DNA of 64,000 bases from Synechococcus elongatus PCC 11801 (GTDB lineage: Bacteria > Cyanobacteriota > Cyanobacteriia > Synechococcales > Synechococcaceae), in NCBI RefSeq assembly GCF_003846445.2, contig NZ_CP030139.2, forward strand, positions 682,001 through 746,000. The letters are read 5' to 3'. The notes below the pieces were generated by a model. That model was not told the DNA's origin. It saw nothing but the letters and a program-made list of their open reading frames with translations, and did not search any database. Positions 1-9,163 of this stretch are shown one piece after another (position 1 is the first letter of the stretch; every line of letters begins with the position of its first letter). Position numbers and translations under genes: made by a program.

Positions 1-1578
1 GACACCGGTGAACAGGGGAGTATCGCTGCGGAGGCTGCCAGCGGTGGGTGGCAGTTGGGGCTTGTGCCCCATGCCTTCGGCCAAAGCCAAGAGTGCCGCG
101 ATCGGCAGAAACCGACCGCCCAGCAAACTGACCGTGGTGCTGAGGTTCCACCAAAGGGTGTCATCCTGGAGTCCTTCCAGACCCGAGCCGTTGTTGGCAC
201 TGGCAGAGGCATATTCGTAGATGGCTTGGCTCAGGCCGTGGAAACCCGCTTGGCTGAGGGTTTGCGTCACTACAGGCTGGGAGAGGGCGATCGCACTGGG
301 AATTAGGACAAACAGCGGGTGAACGAGCAAAATCAGACTGGCTAAGACCACCTGAGGCTTTTCAATCTTGCGGCCCTGAAAATCGGGGGTACGCCCCACC
401 ATCAGACCGGTCACAAAAATGCTGAGCAGCACAAAGACAACGAGATAGGCTGCCCCCAACCCTTGCCCACCAAAGATGACCTGCAGAAACAGCGCAAACA
501 AGGTCGCAAGGTTACTCAAGGGCATCAGGGAATCTAAGTCAGCATTGACCGCTCCGGTCATGGTGCTGGTGGTGATCACCGACCAGAGAGCGGACTGCAC
601 CCAGTCGAAGCGAATTTCTTTGCCTTCCCAATTGGGGCCTTGCACCCAAGTCTGGAGCCCAGGATTGCCCTGGCCTTCACTGCTGACGGCCAAACCCACC
701 AGCACCAGCAGTAGACCTGTCGCCAGACCCAACAGCAGCCAAGCCTGTCGCCGATTGCCGAGAAAGCGACCATAGGTATCCAGCAGGGCTGTCGGGATGA
801 CCAACATGGCGATCGCTTCCAGCCAATTGCTGAGGGCACTGGGATTTTCAAACGGATGGGCAGAGTTCGCCGCCAAGATCCCTCCACCGTTTTCTCCCAA
901 GAGCTTGATCGCTTCGAGATGGGCGATCGGCCCACGAGCGATCGCTTGGGTTGCCCCGTCTAAGGTCTGAGCGATCGCCACCTCAGCCAAGCTTTCTGGG
1001 ACACCGAGCGCCAGCAAGATCACTGCCAAAACGAGCGAGAGCGGCAGCAGCACCCGCGTCAAACTCAGCAGCCAATCGCGGTAGAAGTTACCGAGTCCTT
1101 GACCCGCCAAGCCCCGCACGAAGGCAATCCCCACTGCCAGTCCTGTCGCGGCAGACGTGAACATCAGAAATCCGATCACCCCAATCTGACTGGCATCGCT
1201 AAGACTTAGCTCACCGCTGTAGTGCTGCTGGTCAGTATTGGTGACAAAGGAAACGATCGTATGCAGGGCCAAATCCCAGCGCAGGGGCGATCGCTGAGTG
1301 GGGTTAAGCGGCAGCCAACCCTGGAGCGACAGCAGACCGGCACTCAAGATGGCGGTGATGGCATTGACGGCAAGCAGCGATCGCAGGTAGGCCCCCGCCG
1401 TCATCGACTGCTGGGGATCTACGCCGATCCACGCCCAGAGACGCTGTTCCCAAGGACGGCAGAGGCGATCGAGCAGGCTGGATTGCTCAGTAAAAACGCG
1501 CCATAGGTATCTCCCCAGAATCGGTGTTGTCAGGAGTAGTGGCGCAAGCGTCAGCCCAACTTCGACAAGAGGCAGCAT
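1..1578 (-). CDS. kdpA: Potassium-transporting ATPase subunit KdpA (partial, cut by the left window edge)
   Basis: This is the K+-translocating membrane subunit of the KdpFABC high-affinity potassium pump in the plasma membrane. Reading the minus strand from ATG at 1578 gives 526 codons open to the window edge; the family is about 560 residues, so only the C-terminus is missing. All four pore-loop signatures are visible: SFVTNTDQQHYSGE, GENGGGILAANSAHPFENP, TGAVNADLDS and ANNGSGLEGL. They differ from the usual TNGGG and CGAVN forms at filters 2 and 3. Hydrophobic membrane segments fill the spaces between them. The start gives MLPLVEVGLTLAPLLL; no strong ribosome site precedes it, so the start is moderately sure. 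kdpB and kdpC would lie beyond the left edge. Confidence 0.93.
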   Translation of the reverse strand, partial: MLPLVEVGLTLAPLLLTTPILGRYLWRVFTEQSSLLDRLCRPWEQRLWAWIGVDPQQSMTAGAYLRSLLAVNAITAILSAGLLSLQGWLPLNPTQRSPLRWDLALHTIVSFVTNTDQQHYSGELSLSDASQIGVIGFLMFTSAATGLAVGIAFVRGLAGQGLGNFYRDWLLSLTRVLLPLSLVLAVILLALGVPESLAEVAIAQTLDGATQAIARGPIAHLEAIKLLGENGGGILAANSAHPFENPSALSNWLEAIAMLVIPTALLDTYGRFLGNRRQAWLLLGLATGLLLVLVGLAVSSEGQGNPGLQTWVQGPNWEGKEIRFDWVQSALWSVITTSTMTGAVNADLDSLMPLSNLATLFALFLQVIFGGQGLGAAYLVVFVLLSIFVTGLMVGRTPDFQGRKIEKPQVVLASLILLVHPLFVLIPSAIALSQPVVTQTLSQAGFHGLSQAIYEYASASANNGSGLEGLQDDTLWWNLSTTVSLLGGRFLPIAALLALAEGMGHKPQLPPTAGSLRSDTPLFTGV

Positions 1579-1877
1579 CAGCCGAAACCGATGAAATGGG
1601 TGGAAGGTTGCAGGCCGGCCATTGGCAATGGCGATCACTAGCAAACTTCACAGTGTTGAGAACAACCTGCTTTTCAGGAATCGTCGCGATTTTTTTAACG
1701 TTTGGGGGACTGTCAGGTGAACCGCGATCGCTCACCCAACCTGTCGCGCGTCATGAAATAAAACGCGCTCATCATCCCGCAAGTCACAATTGGGAGCAGC
1801 GATCGGAGTCCTAGAAAGCTCTCGTTTGGTCAGGACGACTCCGATCAGCAAGCAGAATTCACCAAGGCTGAGGGCGC
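1579..1877. other. Intergenic region between kdpA and the NIL-domain gene
   Basis: About 300 bases without a convincing gene. It should contain the kdpA promoter on the minus strand. I looked for a c-di-AMP (ydaO) riboswitch, which often precedes potassium genes, and did not recognise one. A short minus-strand frame reading into kdpA in another phase has no family resemblance. Confidence 0.5.
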
Positions 1878-2144
1878 TTACCAGTCTGTCGGTTCAGACT
1901 CCGTCCAAACTTCCAGGCCATTCGTTCGCAGGAATGCGATCGCCTCTTCAATCCGATCCGAGGGGCCAGCCAGGCTGAGGTCAAACCACCCCTCACCAAT
2001 GCCGTTCGCTCCCATCGTTGCAGCTGCGATGTTGACCTGCAGTTGGTATTCCGTGATCAGCGTGTAGATGATGGGTTCATTGCGACGGGGCTCAGGAATG
2101 CAGAGGCGGATCCGCAGCTCCGTTGTTGCAGTATCAGAACTCAT
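1878..2144 (-). CDS. NIL-domain protein
   Basis: Small 88-residue protein. The pattern RLCIPEPRRNEPIIYTL...VNIAAATMG...GWFDLSLAG...AIAFLRTNGLEV fits the NIL domain, a ferredoxin-like fold known from the C-terminus of MetN ATPases and common as a free-standing cyanobacterial protein. The ligand is unknown here; methionine or another small molecule, or protein contacts, are possible. ATG at 2144 is chosen because a strong GGGAGGAG lies about 8 bases upstream; a longer frame starting at 2171 would place this site inside the gene. It appears to be a single-gene unit. Confidence 0.82.
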   Translation of the reverse strand: MSSDTATTELRIRLCIPEPRRNEPIIYTLITEYQLQVNIAAATMGANGIGEGWFDLSLAGPSDRIEEAIAFLRTNGLEVWTESEPTDW

Positions 2145-2448
2145 GGCTAGCGCTCCTCCCGAGGGCCACACAAAGGCGTTGATCTCACTCTAGGGGGATT
2201 CGGCCGTTCCTGGGAATTGCTCCTTTAATACGCTTTGTTTCAGGCGCGATCGCGCTGAGGGGTCCTCGCAGTTCAACCGATGCCAGATTTTGCTTAACCA
2301 AAACCTATGGCTGCCTTCCCTGCAGACTGAAGGCTCTCGGCACCCAAACCCTGCAGCGATCGCCCATTGGCAAAAGTCGCACAAAGGATGCGGGGAAAAG
2401 GCGAACGATCCTTAATAATGAGGACGCCGGTAGAGGAGAGCCACTCGA
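2145..2448. other. Divergent intergenic region upstream of the NIL-domain gene and aas
   Basis: About 300 bases separating two divergent genes. It should hold both promoters. I see no conserved operator, RNA motif or small gene in it. A GAGGAGAG ribosome site for aas sits at its right end. Confidence 0.5.
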
Positions 2449-4398
2449 GTGACTGGAACCGCCCTCGCGCAACCTCGCGCCATCACGCCTCATGAACAGC
2501 GACTCCTGGCTCAATTGCAAAGCTATCGCGATGTCCAAAGCCTGCCCCAGATTTGGGGACGAACAGCCAGTCAATTCGGTGCTGCACCAGCCCTCATTGC
2601 TCCCCATGCTGACCCACCCGTCACGATCAGCTATCAGGAACTCGCTATCCAGATTGAGGCGTTCGCGGGTGGTTTGCTCGCGCTGGGATTACCGGCCGCA
2701 ACAGCTACGGATTTGCCCCCACGATTAGCCCTGTTTGCAGACAACAGCCCCCGCTGGCTGATTGCGGATCAGGGCACACTGCGAGCCGGTGCTGCCAATG
2801 CCGTCCGCGGTGCTCAGGCAGATATTCCAGAACTGCTCTACATCTTGGAAGACAGCGGCGCGATCGGCCTGATCGTTGAAGATGCTGCCCTCCTTCATAA
2901 GCTACAGCCCGGATTAGAAGAGCAATCGCTGCAATTTGTGATCGTGTTGAGCGATGAAGTGGTTGACCTGGGCGGACTGCGCGTTGTCAGCTTTAGCGAG
3001 GTGTTGGAACTAGGGCGATCGCAGACGGTACCGGAACCGACTCTCCAACTCGATCGCCTCGCAACTTTGATCTACACCTCAGGCACCACAGGCCAGCCGA
3101 AGGGCGTCATGCTCTCCCATGGCAACCTGCTCCACCAAGTTACGACTTTAGGGGTTGTCGTTCAGCCCCAACCCGGCGACACCGTTCTGAGCATTCTGCC
3201 GACTTGGCATTCCTACGAGCGGGCCTGCGAGTACTTCTTGCTCTCCCAAGGCTGCACGCAGGTCTACACTACCCTGCGCCATGTCAAACAAGATCTGCGC
3301 CACTATCGGCCCCAGTTCATGGTCAGTGTGCCGCGTCTGTGGGAGTCGATCTACGAGGGAGTCCAAAAGCAATTTCGAGAGCAACCGCCGAAAAAACGTC
3401 GCCTGATCGATACATTCTTCGCGATCAGTCAGCGCTTTGTTTTGGCGCGTCGCCGCTGGCAAGGCTTGGATTTGCTGGCCCTCGATCTCTCGCCCCTGCA
3501 ACGGTTGACTGAGGGCGCTTGGATGTTGGCTTTAGCGCCCCTGCATCGTTTGGGCGATCGTCTCGTCTATGGCAAGGTGCGTGAAGCAACCGGTGGCCGC
3601 ATCCGCCAAGTAATCAGTGGTGGCGGCTCACTAGCGCTTCACCTCGACACCTTCTTTGAAATCGTCGGCGTTGATCTCCTCGTTGGCTATGGTCTGACGG
3701 AAACGTCGCCCGTGCTGACCGGTCGCCGCCCTTGGCACAACCTACGCGGTTCTGCAGGTCAGCCGATTCCGGGCACAGCAATCCGCATCGTCGACCCCGA
3801 AACCCAGGAAAATCGACCCAGTGGCGATCGCGGGCTGGTGCTCGCCAAAGGGCCACAGATTATGCAGGGCTACTTTGGGAAACCGGAGGCCACGGCTCAG
3901 GTGCTCGATGCCGAAGGGTGGTTCAACACTGGCGATCTGGGTTACGTCGTGGGCGAAGGCAACCTTGTGCTAACCGGTCGGGCCAAGGACACGATCGTGC
4001 TGACCAATGGCGAGAATATTGAGCCACAGCCGATCGAGGATGCTTGCCTGCGCAGTTCCTACATCAGCCAGATCATGCTGGTGGGGCAAGATCGCAAGAG
4101 TTTGGGGGCACTGATTGTTCCCAACCAAGAGGCGATCGCCCTTTGGGCCGCTGAACAGAGCATCAGCCAAACCGATTTGCAGGGGGCAGTGCAAAAATTG
4201 ATTCGCGAGGAACTCAACCGCGAAGTGCGCGACCGCCCAGGCTATCGCATTGATGACCGCATTGGTCCCTTCCGACTCCTCGAAGAACCCTTCAGCATGG
4301 AAAACGGCCTGCTGACTCAAACCCTGAAAATCCGCCGCAATGTTGTGGCGGAGCGCTACGCGGCTATGATCGACGGGATGTTTGAATCGGCGAGTTAG
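2449..4398 (+). CDS. aas: Acyl-ACP synthetase / long-chain fatty acid ligase
   Basis: ATP-dependent ligase that reattaches free fatty acids to acyl carrier protein, or CoA in related enzymes. It recycles fatty acids released from membrane lipids. The 649-residue protein has the AMP-binding P-loop YTSGTTGQPKG at residues 209-219, a GYGLTETSP motif near 410, and a C-terminal GWFNTGDLG...GRAKDTIVLTNGENIEP region typical of the ANL superfamily. The start is GTG at 2449 preceded by GAGGAGAG. The sequence is very close to what I remember of Aas from S. elongatus PCC 7942, whose loss causes fatty acid secretion, but differs at many positions. The next gene starts 44 bases downstream. Confidence 0.93.
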   Translation: MTGTALAQPRAITPHEQRLLAQLQSYRDVQSLPQIWGRTASQFGAAPALIAPHADPPVTISYQELAIQIEAFAGGLLALGLPAATATDLPPRLALFADNSPRWLIADQGTLRAGAANAVRGAQADIPELLYILEDSGAIGLIVEDAALLHKLQPGLEEQSLQFVIVLSDEVVDLGGLRVVSFSEVLELGRSQTVPEPTLQLDRLATLIYTSGTTGQPKGVMLSHGNLLHQVTTLGVVVQPQPGDTVLSILPTWHSYERACEYFLLSQGCTQVYTTLRHVKQDLRHYRPQFMVSVPRLWESIYEGVQKQFREQPPKKRRLIDTFFAISQRFVLARRRWQGLDLLALDLSPLQRLTEGAWMLALAPLHRLGDRLVYGKVREATGGRIRQVISGGGSLALHLDTFFEIVGVDLLVGYGLTETSPVLTGRRPWHNLRGSAGQPIPGTAIRIVDPETQENRPSGDRGLVLAKGPQIMQGYFGKPEATAQVLDAEGWFNTGDLGYVVGEGNLVLTGRAKDTIVLTNGENIEPQPIEDACLRSSYISQIMLVGQDRKSLGALIVPNQEAIALWAAEQSISQTDLQGAVQKLIREELNREVRDRPGYRIDDRIGPFRLLEEPFSMENGLLTQTLKIRRNVVAERYAAMIDGMFESAS

Positions 4399-4442
4399 GC
4401 GTCGACTCAGACCCCTGACCCTTCATCCTTTTCTTTGACCCT

Positions 4443-4889
4443 ATGGCTATCGGTACTCCTTTGCAGCTCAAGCGGACGATCAATGTCAAGGCGATCGTGA
4501 CGCCGACTTGGAAGCAAGAAGCCCAAAATGCACTGCAGGGCCAGCTCGGTCAGGTAGATGCCCAGATCCAACAGCTAGACTTGCAGGGGCAGGCTGCTAT
4601 CAATGAAATTCGCAGCCAAAGTGCCAATCCAGTACATCCCAATGTGCTGCAACAGATTGACAACATTCAGATTCAAGTCAATCAACAAAAAACCCAGCTA
4701 CTAGAGCAAAAGAACCAAATTCTCCAGCAACTCCAGCAAGTACAAGTAGTCAACCTCGAAGAAGAAGTTAATCAGGGTCAAATCGAGAGCTTCTTTGAGC
4801 TCCATCCGGGCGATAACTTGATTGAAAAAATGCAAGTCGAAATTGTACTGCGTGATGGCGTTGTCGTCGAAATTCGCGGTGCTGCCTAG
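4443..4889 (+). CDS. YlqD-like coiled-coil protein
   Basis: 148-residue soluble protein. An N-terminal beta-rich piece (PLQLKRTINVKAIVTPTWK) is followed by a long Gln/Leu-rich helix, about residues 25-105, predicted to form a coiled coil. A C-terminal tail ends in VEIVLRDGVVVEIRG. This layout fits the YlqD family, whose function is not established. It lies 44 bases after aas on the same strand and may be co-transcribed; the hairpin at 4927-4954 ends the unit. Confidence 0.75.
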   Translation: MAIGTPLQLKRTINVKAIVTPTWKQEAQNALQGQLGQVDAQIQQLDLQGQAAINEIRSQSANPVHPNVLQQIDNIQIQVNQQKTQLLEQKNQILQQLQQVQVVNLEEEVNQGQIESFFELHPGDNLIEKMQVEIVLRDGVVVEIRGAA

Positions 4890-4926
4890 AGTGTATTGAG
4901 CCGAAAAGCCAACCTTTTGTTCTGAG

Positions 4927-4954
4927 AAGCTCACAGCAGATTGTGGGCTTTTTT
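4927..4954 (+). terminator. Intrinsic terminator after ylqD-like gene
   Basis: AAGCTCACA pairs with TGTGGGCTT (one G-T pair) around a six-base loop and continues into a run of T. Confidence 0.85.
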
Positions 4955-5214
4955 AATGGCTATCTCCAGCAGTCGCGATCGCGCATTCAAGTCTGTCTTG
5001 ACGGCTCCTCTATCCTCAGCCTACTTTTCGTTAAAACAACAGCAGAACTCAAGACAGGCGATAACAATCCTGTTGTCTAGGCGTTCGGAACTGTTAATGA
5101 GTGCAAGAGGGCAAATCGATCCGTCGTTTAAACACTTGTTCTTAAAGGCAATCAGGTATGCCAGACTGATCAACAATAGGGAAAAAGCGTTTGTGTTCTG
5201 AGACCGAGCTGACA

Positions 5215-5541
5215 ATGGCGACTTATCACTACATTTTGGCTAGCGAAAAGTTTTTGATTGAGGAAGAACCCCTCGCAGAAGTATTGCAGGAACGCCAGCG
5301 TCACTATGCAGAGCGTAATCAGACCATCGATTTTTGGCTCGTGCGCCAGCCTGCTTTTCTCGAAGCGCCTGAGTTGGCCAGCATCAAGGCTCAGTGCCCT
5401 CAGCCTGCTGCTGCCATCATTTCGACCAATCCACAGTTCATTACTTGGCTAAAGCTGCGGCTTGAGTTTGTTCTCAAAGGCAGTTTTGAGGCACCAACAG
5501 CGGCGATCGCCGATCCCTTAGCATCCTTGGCGGCAGTCTAG
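5215..5541 (+). CDS. ycf54: Ycf54, accessory factor of Mg-protoporphyrin monomethyl ester cyclase
   Basis: 108-residue protein needed for assembly or stability of the oxygen-dependent cyclase that forms ring E of chlorophyll. It acts at the membrane-bound cyclase (AcsF/CycI). The signature runs YYILASEKFLIEEEPL-like at the N-terminus, then HYAERNQTIDFWLVRQPAFL, PELASIKAQCPQPAAAI and STNPQFITWLKLRLEFVL. I recognise this as the DUF2488/Ycf54 family, at full expected length. ATG at 5215 gives the usual N-terminus MATYHYILAS; an upstream frame from 5191 is not needed. Confidence 0.95.
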   Translation: MATYHYILASEKFLIEEEPLAEVLQERQRHYAERNQTIDFWLVRQPAFLEAPELASIKAQCPQPAAAIISTNPQFITWLKLRLEFVLKGSFEAPTAAIADPLASLAAV

Positions 5542-5626
5542 ATCAGTTCAATTGAAGGAGAGTTGCGGGCGTGGAGCCGTCCTAACCCGCTCCTCTTCAT
5601 CAATCGATCTAGACAGAGGTGCGGGC

Positions 5627-6082
5627 ATGGCTGAGCGTTGTTTCCAGCAGGCGATCGCAATCCAAGCGAGTTGTGCAGCGGTAGAAGCCTGTTTTCGTGA
5701 TCTGAGCCTGATGCATCGCTGGTTGAACCCTCTGCTTCGCTGTCGTCCCGTCGGCGAGTGGAGCCTCAATCGCGGCAGTCGCACTCAGTTTCAGATTCAA
5801 ATTCCGTTGCTCTACCCTTGCTTGGACTGTATCGTTTGCGATCGCAGCGAAGGGAAGATTGTCTGGCAGTTTGAGGGATTTTTTCAGGGAACTGATACAT
5901 GGCAGTGGTGGCCCGAAGCTGACCACACACGTCTCGATAATTGCTTTCGCTTCCAGATTGCAAAGCCCTGGATTGCTTGGGGATTTGATCGCGTTGCTGC
6001 AGGAGTGACCCAGCGAGACATGCAAGCCCAACTGAAACGGCTTAAGGCGATCGCGGAATCCTTACCGGATGACCTCACCTAA
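5627..6082 (+). CDS. SRPBCC (START-like) domain protein
   Basis: 151-residue soluble protein. The opening FQQAIAIQASCAAVEACFRDLSLMHRWLNP and the mid-region GSRTQFQIQIPLL...IVWQFEGFFQGTDTWQWWPE suit a polyketide cyclase/dehydrase-like ligand-binding cavity of the SRPBCC superfamily. The ligand is unknown. ATG at 5627 with AGAGGTG upstream is chosen over a non-ATG start 75 bases earlier. It follows ycf54 by 85 bases and could share its transcript. Confidence 0.72.
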   Translation: MAERCFQQAIAIQASCAAVEACFRDLSLMHRWLNPLLRCRPVGEWSLNRGSRTQFQIQIPLLYPCLDCIVCDRSEGKIVWQFEGFFQGTDTWQWWPEADHTRLDNCFRFQIAKPWIAWGFDRVAAGVTQRDMQAQLKRLKAIAESLPDDLT

Positions 6083-6168
6083 GCCTGCGATCGCACGGAC
6101 TCGTGGGCCAATGAATCGAGTTATTCCAGCATCATTTAGGAGTTTCGTCATTGCATCCAATCGCCAAG

Positions 6169-6194
6169 AAAAACCCCGCCATCGCTGAGCGGGG
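6169..6194 (-). terminator. Intrinsic terminator on the minus strand, about 300 bases beyond trmFO
   Basis: On the minus strand CCCCGC, a nine-base loop and GCGGGG are followed by TTTTT. An outer CCAAG/CTTGG pair (6164-6168 with 6200-6204) can extend it. It is oriented to end transcription coming from the trmFO side, but trmFO stops 300 bases away. Confidence 0.8.
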
Positions 6195-6270
6195 AAAAGC
6201 TTGGGTAGAGACGTGGAATAGCCGCAGACTGATTGCGGTTGCTCTATTCAAAGCAATTAATCACCGGAAA
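6169..6270 (-). ncRNA. Candidate small RNA or structured trmFO 3' UTR
   Basis: Just before the terminator, the minus strand can form a second stem-loop. CCGCA/TGCGG (6222-6226 with 6234-6238) lies inside AATAG/CTATT (6217-6221 with 6244-6248), with a five-base bulge. Two hairpins ending in a T-run look like a small RNA of about 100 bases. I cannot identify a clear promoter, so it may be only the 3' end of the trmFO message. The right-hand boundary is a guess. The rest of the 6083-6498 gap holds no recognisable gene. Confidence 0.3.
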
Positions 6271-6498
6271 TTTGTCTTTTTCCCTACAATCACAAAATAA
6301 TTTTAAGTTTGACGCGATCGCTCTTGCTAAACCCGCACCGATGATGCTTGTTCAGTCCGTTTGACTCAGCGTTTCATCCGTGAGCTCAATCAGCATTCGG
6401 CTCGAATTGTGATTGGTGCTGAAGGCATTGGAGTTCCTTGACTGCTGCAAGCAAGCCCTCTAAACAGGTCAGAAGGTAGTTGCCAGAGCACTTAGAAC

Positions 6499-7899
6499 TT
6501 AGTGAGCGATCGCCGTCGCCAAACTCGGGACTGAGGGTGGATTGCCAACTGAATGAACCTGTTGCCAGCCATTCAAGTCTTGGAGGGCGCGATCGCGATA
6601 GGCCGCATAGCGATCTTTCTTACTGCGAGGCGGCTGTTCCAGATTGGGCAGGATGCCAAAGTTGGGGGGCATGGGTTGGAAATATTTAGGCTCTGCGCTG
6701 CTGATGAAACGGAAGAGCGAACCGCTGACCAAAGTGTCGGGTAGAACAAGCGGCGATCGCCCCAAGGCCAGACGTGCCGCATTGGTTCCGGCCAACCAGC
6801 CCCCAGCCACCGCTGCGCTATAGCCTTCTGTGCCAATCAACTGACCTGCAGCCAAAAGTGTCGGTCGCTGCCGGAATTGCAGACTGGGGTCAAGCAGTTG
6901 GGGCGCATTGATAAAGGTATTGCGGTGCATAACCCCAAATCGGACAAACTCAGCTTGAGTCAGCCCTGGAATCATTTGGAAAATCCGCTTTTGTTCGCCC
7001 CAGCGCAAATTGGTCTGGAAGCCGACCAAATTCCACAGATTACCGGCCCGATCTTCCTGCCGAAGCTGGACAACCGCATAGGGACGGCGACTCCGATTTT
7101 CGGGGTCGCGCCAGTCTCCCAAGCGAGCATCGAACAGTCCCACTGGCTTGAGCGGCCCGTAGCGCATCGTATCTTCGCCGCGCCGCGCCAATTCTTCAAT
7201 TGGCAAGCAGCCTTCAAAGAATTTGGCTGACTCTTGCTCAAAATCCTTGAGTTCCGCCTGTTCTGCCGTGATCAGGGCTTCGCGGAAGGCCAGATATTGC
7301 TCGCGATCGAGAGGGCAGTTGAGATAAGCTGCTTCGCCTTTGTCATAGCGGGAGGCCCGAAACGCGATCGCTTGATCGATGGATTCACCCGTGACGATCG
7401 GGCTAGCTGCATCGAAGAAGCTGCAATAGTCCTGTCCAGTAAATTGCTGCAAATCTTCCGCGAGGTCGGGACTGGTCAGTGGGCCAGTGCAGAGCACAAC
7501 AATGCCATCCGTCGGCAGCGATCGCAGTTCCTCGCGCCGAATCTCAATCAAGGGATGATCGGCAAGAGTGCGGGTCAGATCTTCGCTGAACAAGGCGCGA
7601 TCGACCGCCAAAGCTCCACCAGCGGGAACCTGATGCTCACGGACTTTGCTGAAAATCAGCGACCCTAACCGCCGCAGTTCCTCGTGCAACAGTCCTGCTG
7701 CACGATCGCTAGCCATCGCGCCAAAGGAGTTGCTACAGACCAGCTCCGCAAAGGATTCACTGTGGTGCGCTGGACTCTGGCGCTGGGGCCGCATCTCGTA
7801 GAGGATAACCGGCACGCCCGCCTGGGCAATCTGCCAAGCAGCCTCGGTTCCCGCCAACCCTGCTCCAATCACGATTACGGGTTGCGTTGTTGCTGCCAT
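6499..7899 (-). CDS. trmFO: tRNA (uracil-54 C5) methyltransferase TrmFO, folate- and FAD-dependent
   Basis: Makes ribothymidine at position 54 of the tRNA T-loop using methylenetetrahydrofolate and FADH2. The 466-residue protein opens with the FAD-binding motif [14 protein letters not shown] (residues 10-23), then YEMRP, the TrmFO hallmark ELVCSNSFG, and a C-terminal [21 protein letters not shown] second flavin motif. Length and motif order match the family. It lies 165 bases downstream of znuA on the same strand. Formerly called Gid. Confidence 0.96.
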   Translation of the reverse strand: MAATTQPVIVIGAGLAGTEAAWQIAQAGVPVILYEMRPQRQSPAHHSESFAELVCSNSFGAMASDRAAGLLHEELRRLGSLIFSKVREHQVPAGGALAVDRALFSEDLTRTLADHPLIEIRREELRSLPTDGIVVLCTGPLTSPDLAEDLQQFTGQDYCSFFDAASPIVTGESIDQAIAFRASRYDKGEAAYLNCPLDREQYLAFREALITAEQAELKDFEQESAKFFEGCLPIEELARRGEDTMRYGPLKPVGLFDARLGDWRDPENRSRRPYAVVQLRQEDRAGNLWNLVGFQTNLRWGEQKRIFQMIPGLTQAEFVRFGVMHRNTFINAPQLLDPSLQFRQRPTLLAAGQLIGTEGYSAAVAGGWLAGTNAARLALGRSPLVLPDTLVSGSLFRFISSAEPKYFQPMPPNFGILPNLEQPPRSKKDRYAAYRDRALQDLNGWQQVHSVGNPPSVPSLATAIAH

Positions 7900-8064
7900 G
7901 CCAACCGGAAAAATGCAATCTTCATCCTAGCGAATGGTCACTGTCCCCCCGCGCTGACCCGCCGTGAAGGTCAGCATCAGGAGCTGCGCTCTCAGGGGTT
8001 CACAGCATGCGGGTGGCTTCCCAGCGAATGGGAATGAAGGCAGAAGTGGCTGGCCGTTGAGTCT

Positions 8065-9099
8065 CTAGGACGGTAATTGGAGCGGCTGGCAACGTCCGCC
8101 CAGTCCGGTGGCGATCGCGCAGGTGTTGTGGATCAACATCTGCTGATAGTTGGGGGCGGGAGATTCAGGACCACCAGGGCCTTCCACGTAGAGCGGTTGA
8201 GCAAAGACCTGCACGCCTGCTTCCTGGGCAACGGTGCCAATTAACTGGGGATTGCTAGTGGTCTCACGGAAAACAGTTGGGACTTGCGCCGCTCGCAAAC
8301 TATCAACCAATTCTGTCAGCCGCGTCGGTGTGGGTTGCTCTTGGGTACTGAGGCCCGCGATCGCCCCCGACTCTGTCAGACCGTAGGCTTGGGCGTAGTA
8401 GCCAAACGAATCGTGGGTGGTAATCAGCCGACGTTGGGCTGCGGGAATCGAGGCAATTTGCTGAGGGATCCAAGCTTGAATCTGCTCTAATTCCGCCGCG
8501 ATCGCCTGCTCTCGTTGTTGGTAGGTAGCGGCTTCAGCAGGCTGCAGATCACTCAGTGCCTGGGTCACCACCTGCGCGATCGCCACTCCATTGCGGGCAT
8601 CATGCCAGACGTGCGGATCGGGAGTTGGTTCAGCGACTTTGGTGTTCTCCGCTGTTTTCTCCTCGGCATGGTCATGATCGTGATCCTCTCCGTGATCGTG
8701 ACCATGGTCGTGATCATGCGCCTCACCCAGCAACGGCTTGGGGACTGCCGCCTCAAACACTGCGAGTTTAGGTGTCGTCGACTGGGTCGCTTGCACCATG
8801 CGAATCAGGGACGGTTCGTAGTCATAGCCGCCGTAAAGCACTAATTGAGCTTCTTCCACAGCCCGCCGGTCTTCAGGGGTGGGGGTGTAGACGTGGGGAT
8901 CCTGATCGGGCTTCAGCAAGCAAGTCAGATCGATGCTGTCCTGACCAATTTGCTTGGCTAAGTCGCAGAGAACAGCCGTTGTTGCCACGACTTTGGGCCG
9001 GTTGCGATCGCTGCTGATGGTGTTTTGCTGACAGCCCCAGAGCAGCGCAGTGACACAGACGAATCCCAGTGCTTTAGCAGAACCCAACGCAATCTTCAT
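8065..9099 (-). CDS. znuA: Zinc ABC transporter substrate-binding lipoprotein
   Basis: Periplasmic metal-binding protein of a cluster 9 (A-I family) ABC importer. The 344-residue protein starts with a lipoprotein signal peptide and lipobox LLWGC (Cys23), so it should be membrane-anchored. It carries a His/Asp-rich loop at about residues 126-146 (HDHDHGHDHGEDHDHDH), the mark of zinc-specific members, and metal-ligand histidines in DPHVYTP and DPHVWHD. It is divergent from znuC-znuB with a Zur-type box between them. Mn specificity is the alternative but the His loop and operator favour zinc. Confidence 0.93.
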   Translation of the reverse strand: MKIALGSAKALGFVCVTALLWGCQQNTISSDRNRPKVVATTAVLCDLAKQIGQDSIDLTCLLKPDQDPHVYTPTPEDRRAVEEAQLVLYGGYDYEPSLIRMVQATQSTTPKLAVFEAAVPKPLLGEAHDHDHGHDHGEDHDHDHAEEKTAENTKVAEPTPDPHVWHDARNGVAIAQVVTQALSDLQPAEAATYQQREQAIAAELEQIQAWIPQQIASIPAAQRRLITTHDSFGYYAQAYGLTESGAIAGLSTQEQPTPTRLTELVDSLRAAQVPTVFRETTSNPQLIGTVAQEAGVQVFAQPLYVEGPGGPESPAPNYQQMLIHNTCAIATGLGGRCQPLQLPS

Positions 9100-9142
9100 C
9101 GTGGCTTGCCGAAAATATCCCCTGCTCGATGATAGATTAATT

Positions 9143-9157
9143 TGAGAATCGTTATCA
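9143..9157. promoter_or_regulatory. Zur-type operator between znuA and znuC
   Basis: TGAGAATCGTTATCA is a near-perfect 7-1-7 palindrome close to the cyanobacterial Zur consensus TGATAATNATTATCA. It sits midway between the divergent znuA and znuC genes and ends only 6 bases before the znuC ATG. Confidence 0.82.
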
Positions 9158-9163
9158 TTCCTT

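Noticed and set aside
1487-1735. 82-residue minus-strand frame crossing the kdpA start
   Set aside because: It overlaps kdpA in another phase and shows no recognisable sequence.
6330-6441. 36-codon plus-strand frame ending HSARIVIGAEGIGVP, possible gene fragment
   Set aside because: Too short, no start signal, and I cannot match it to a family.
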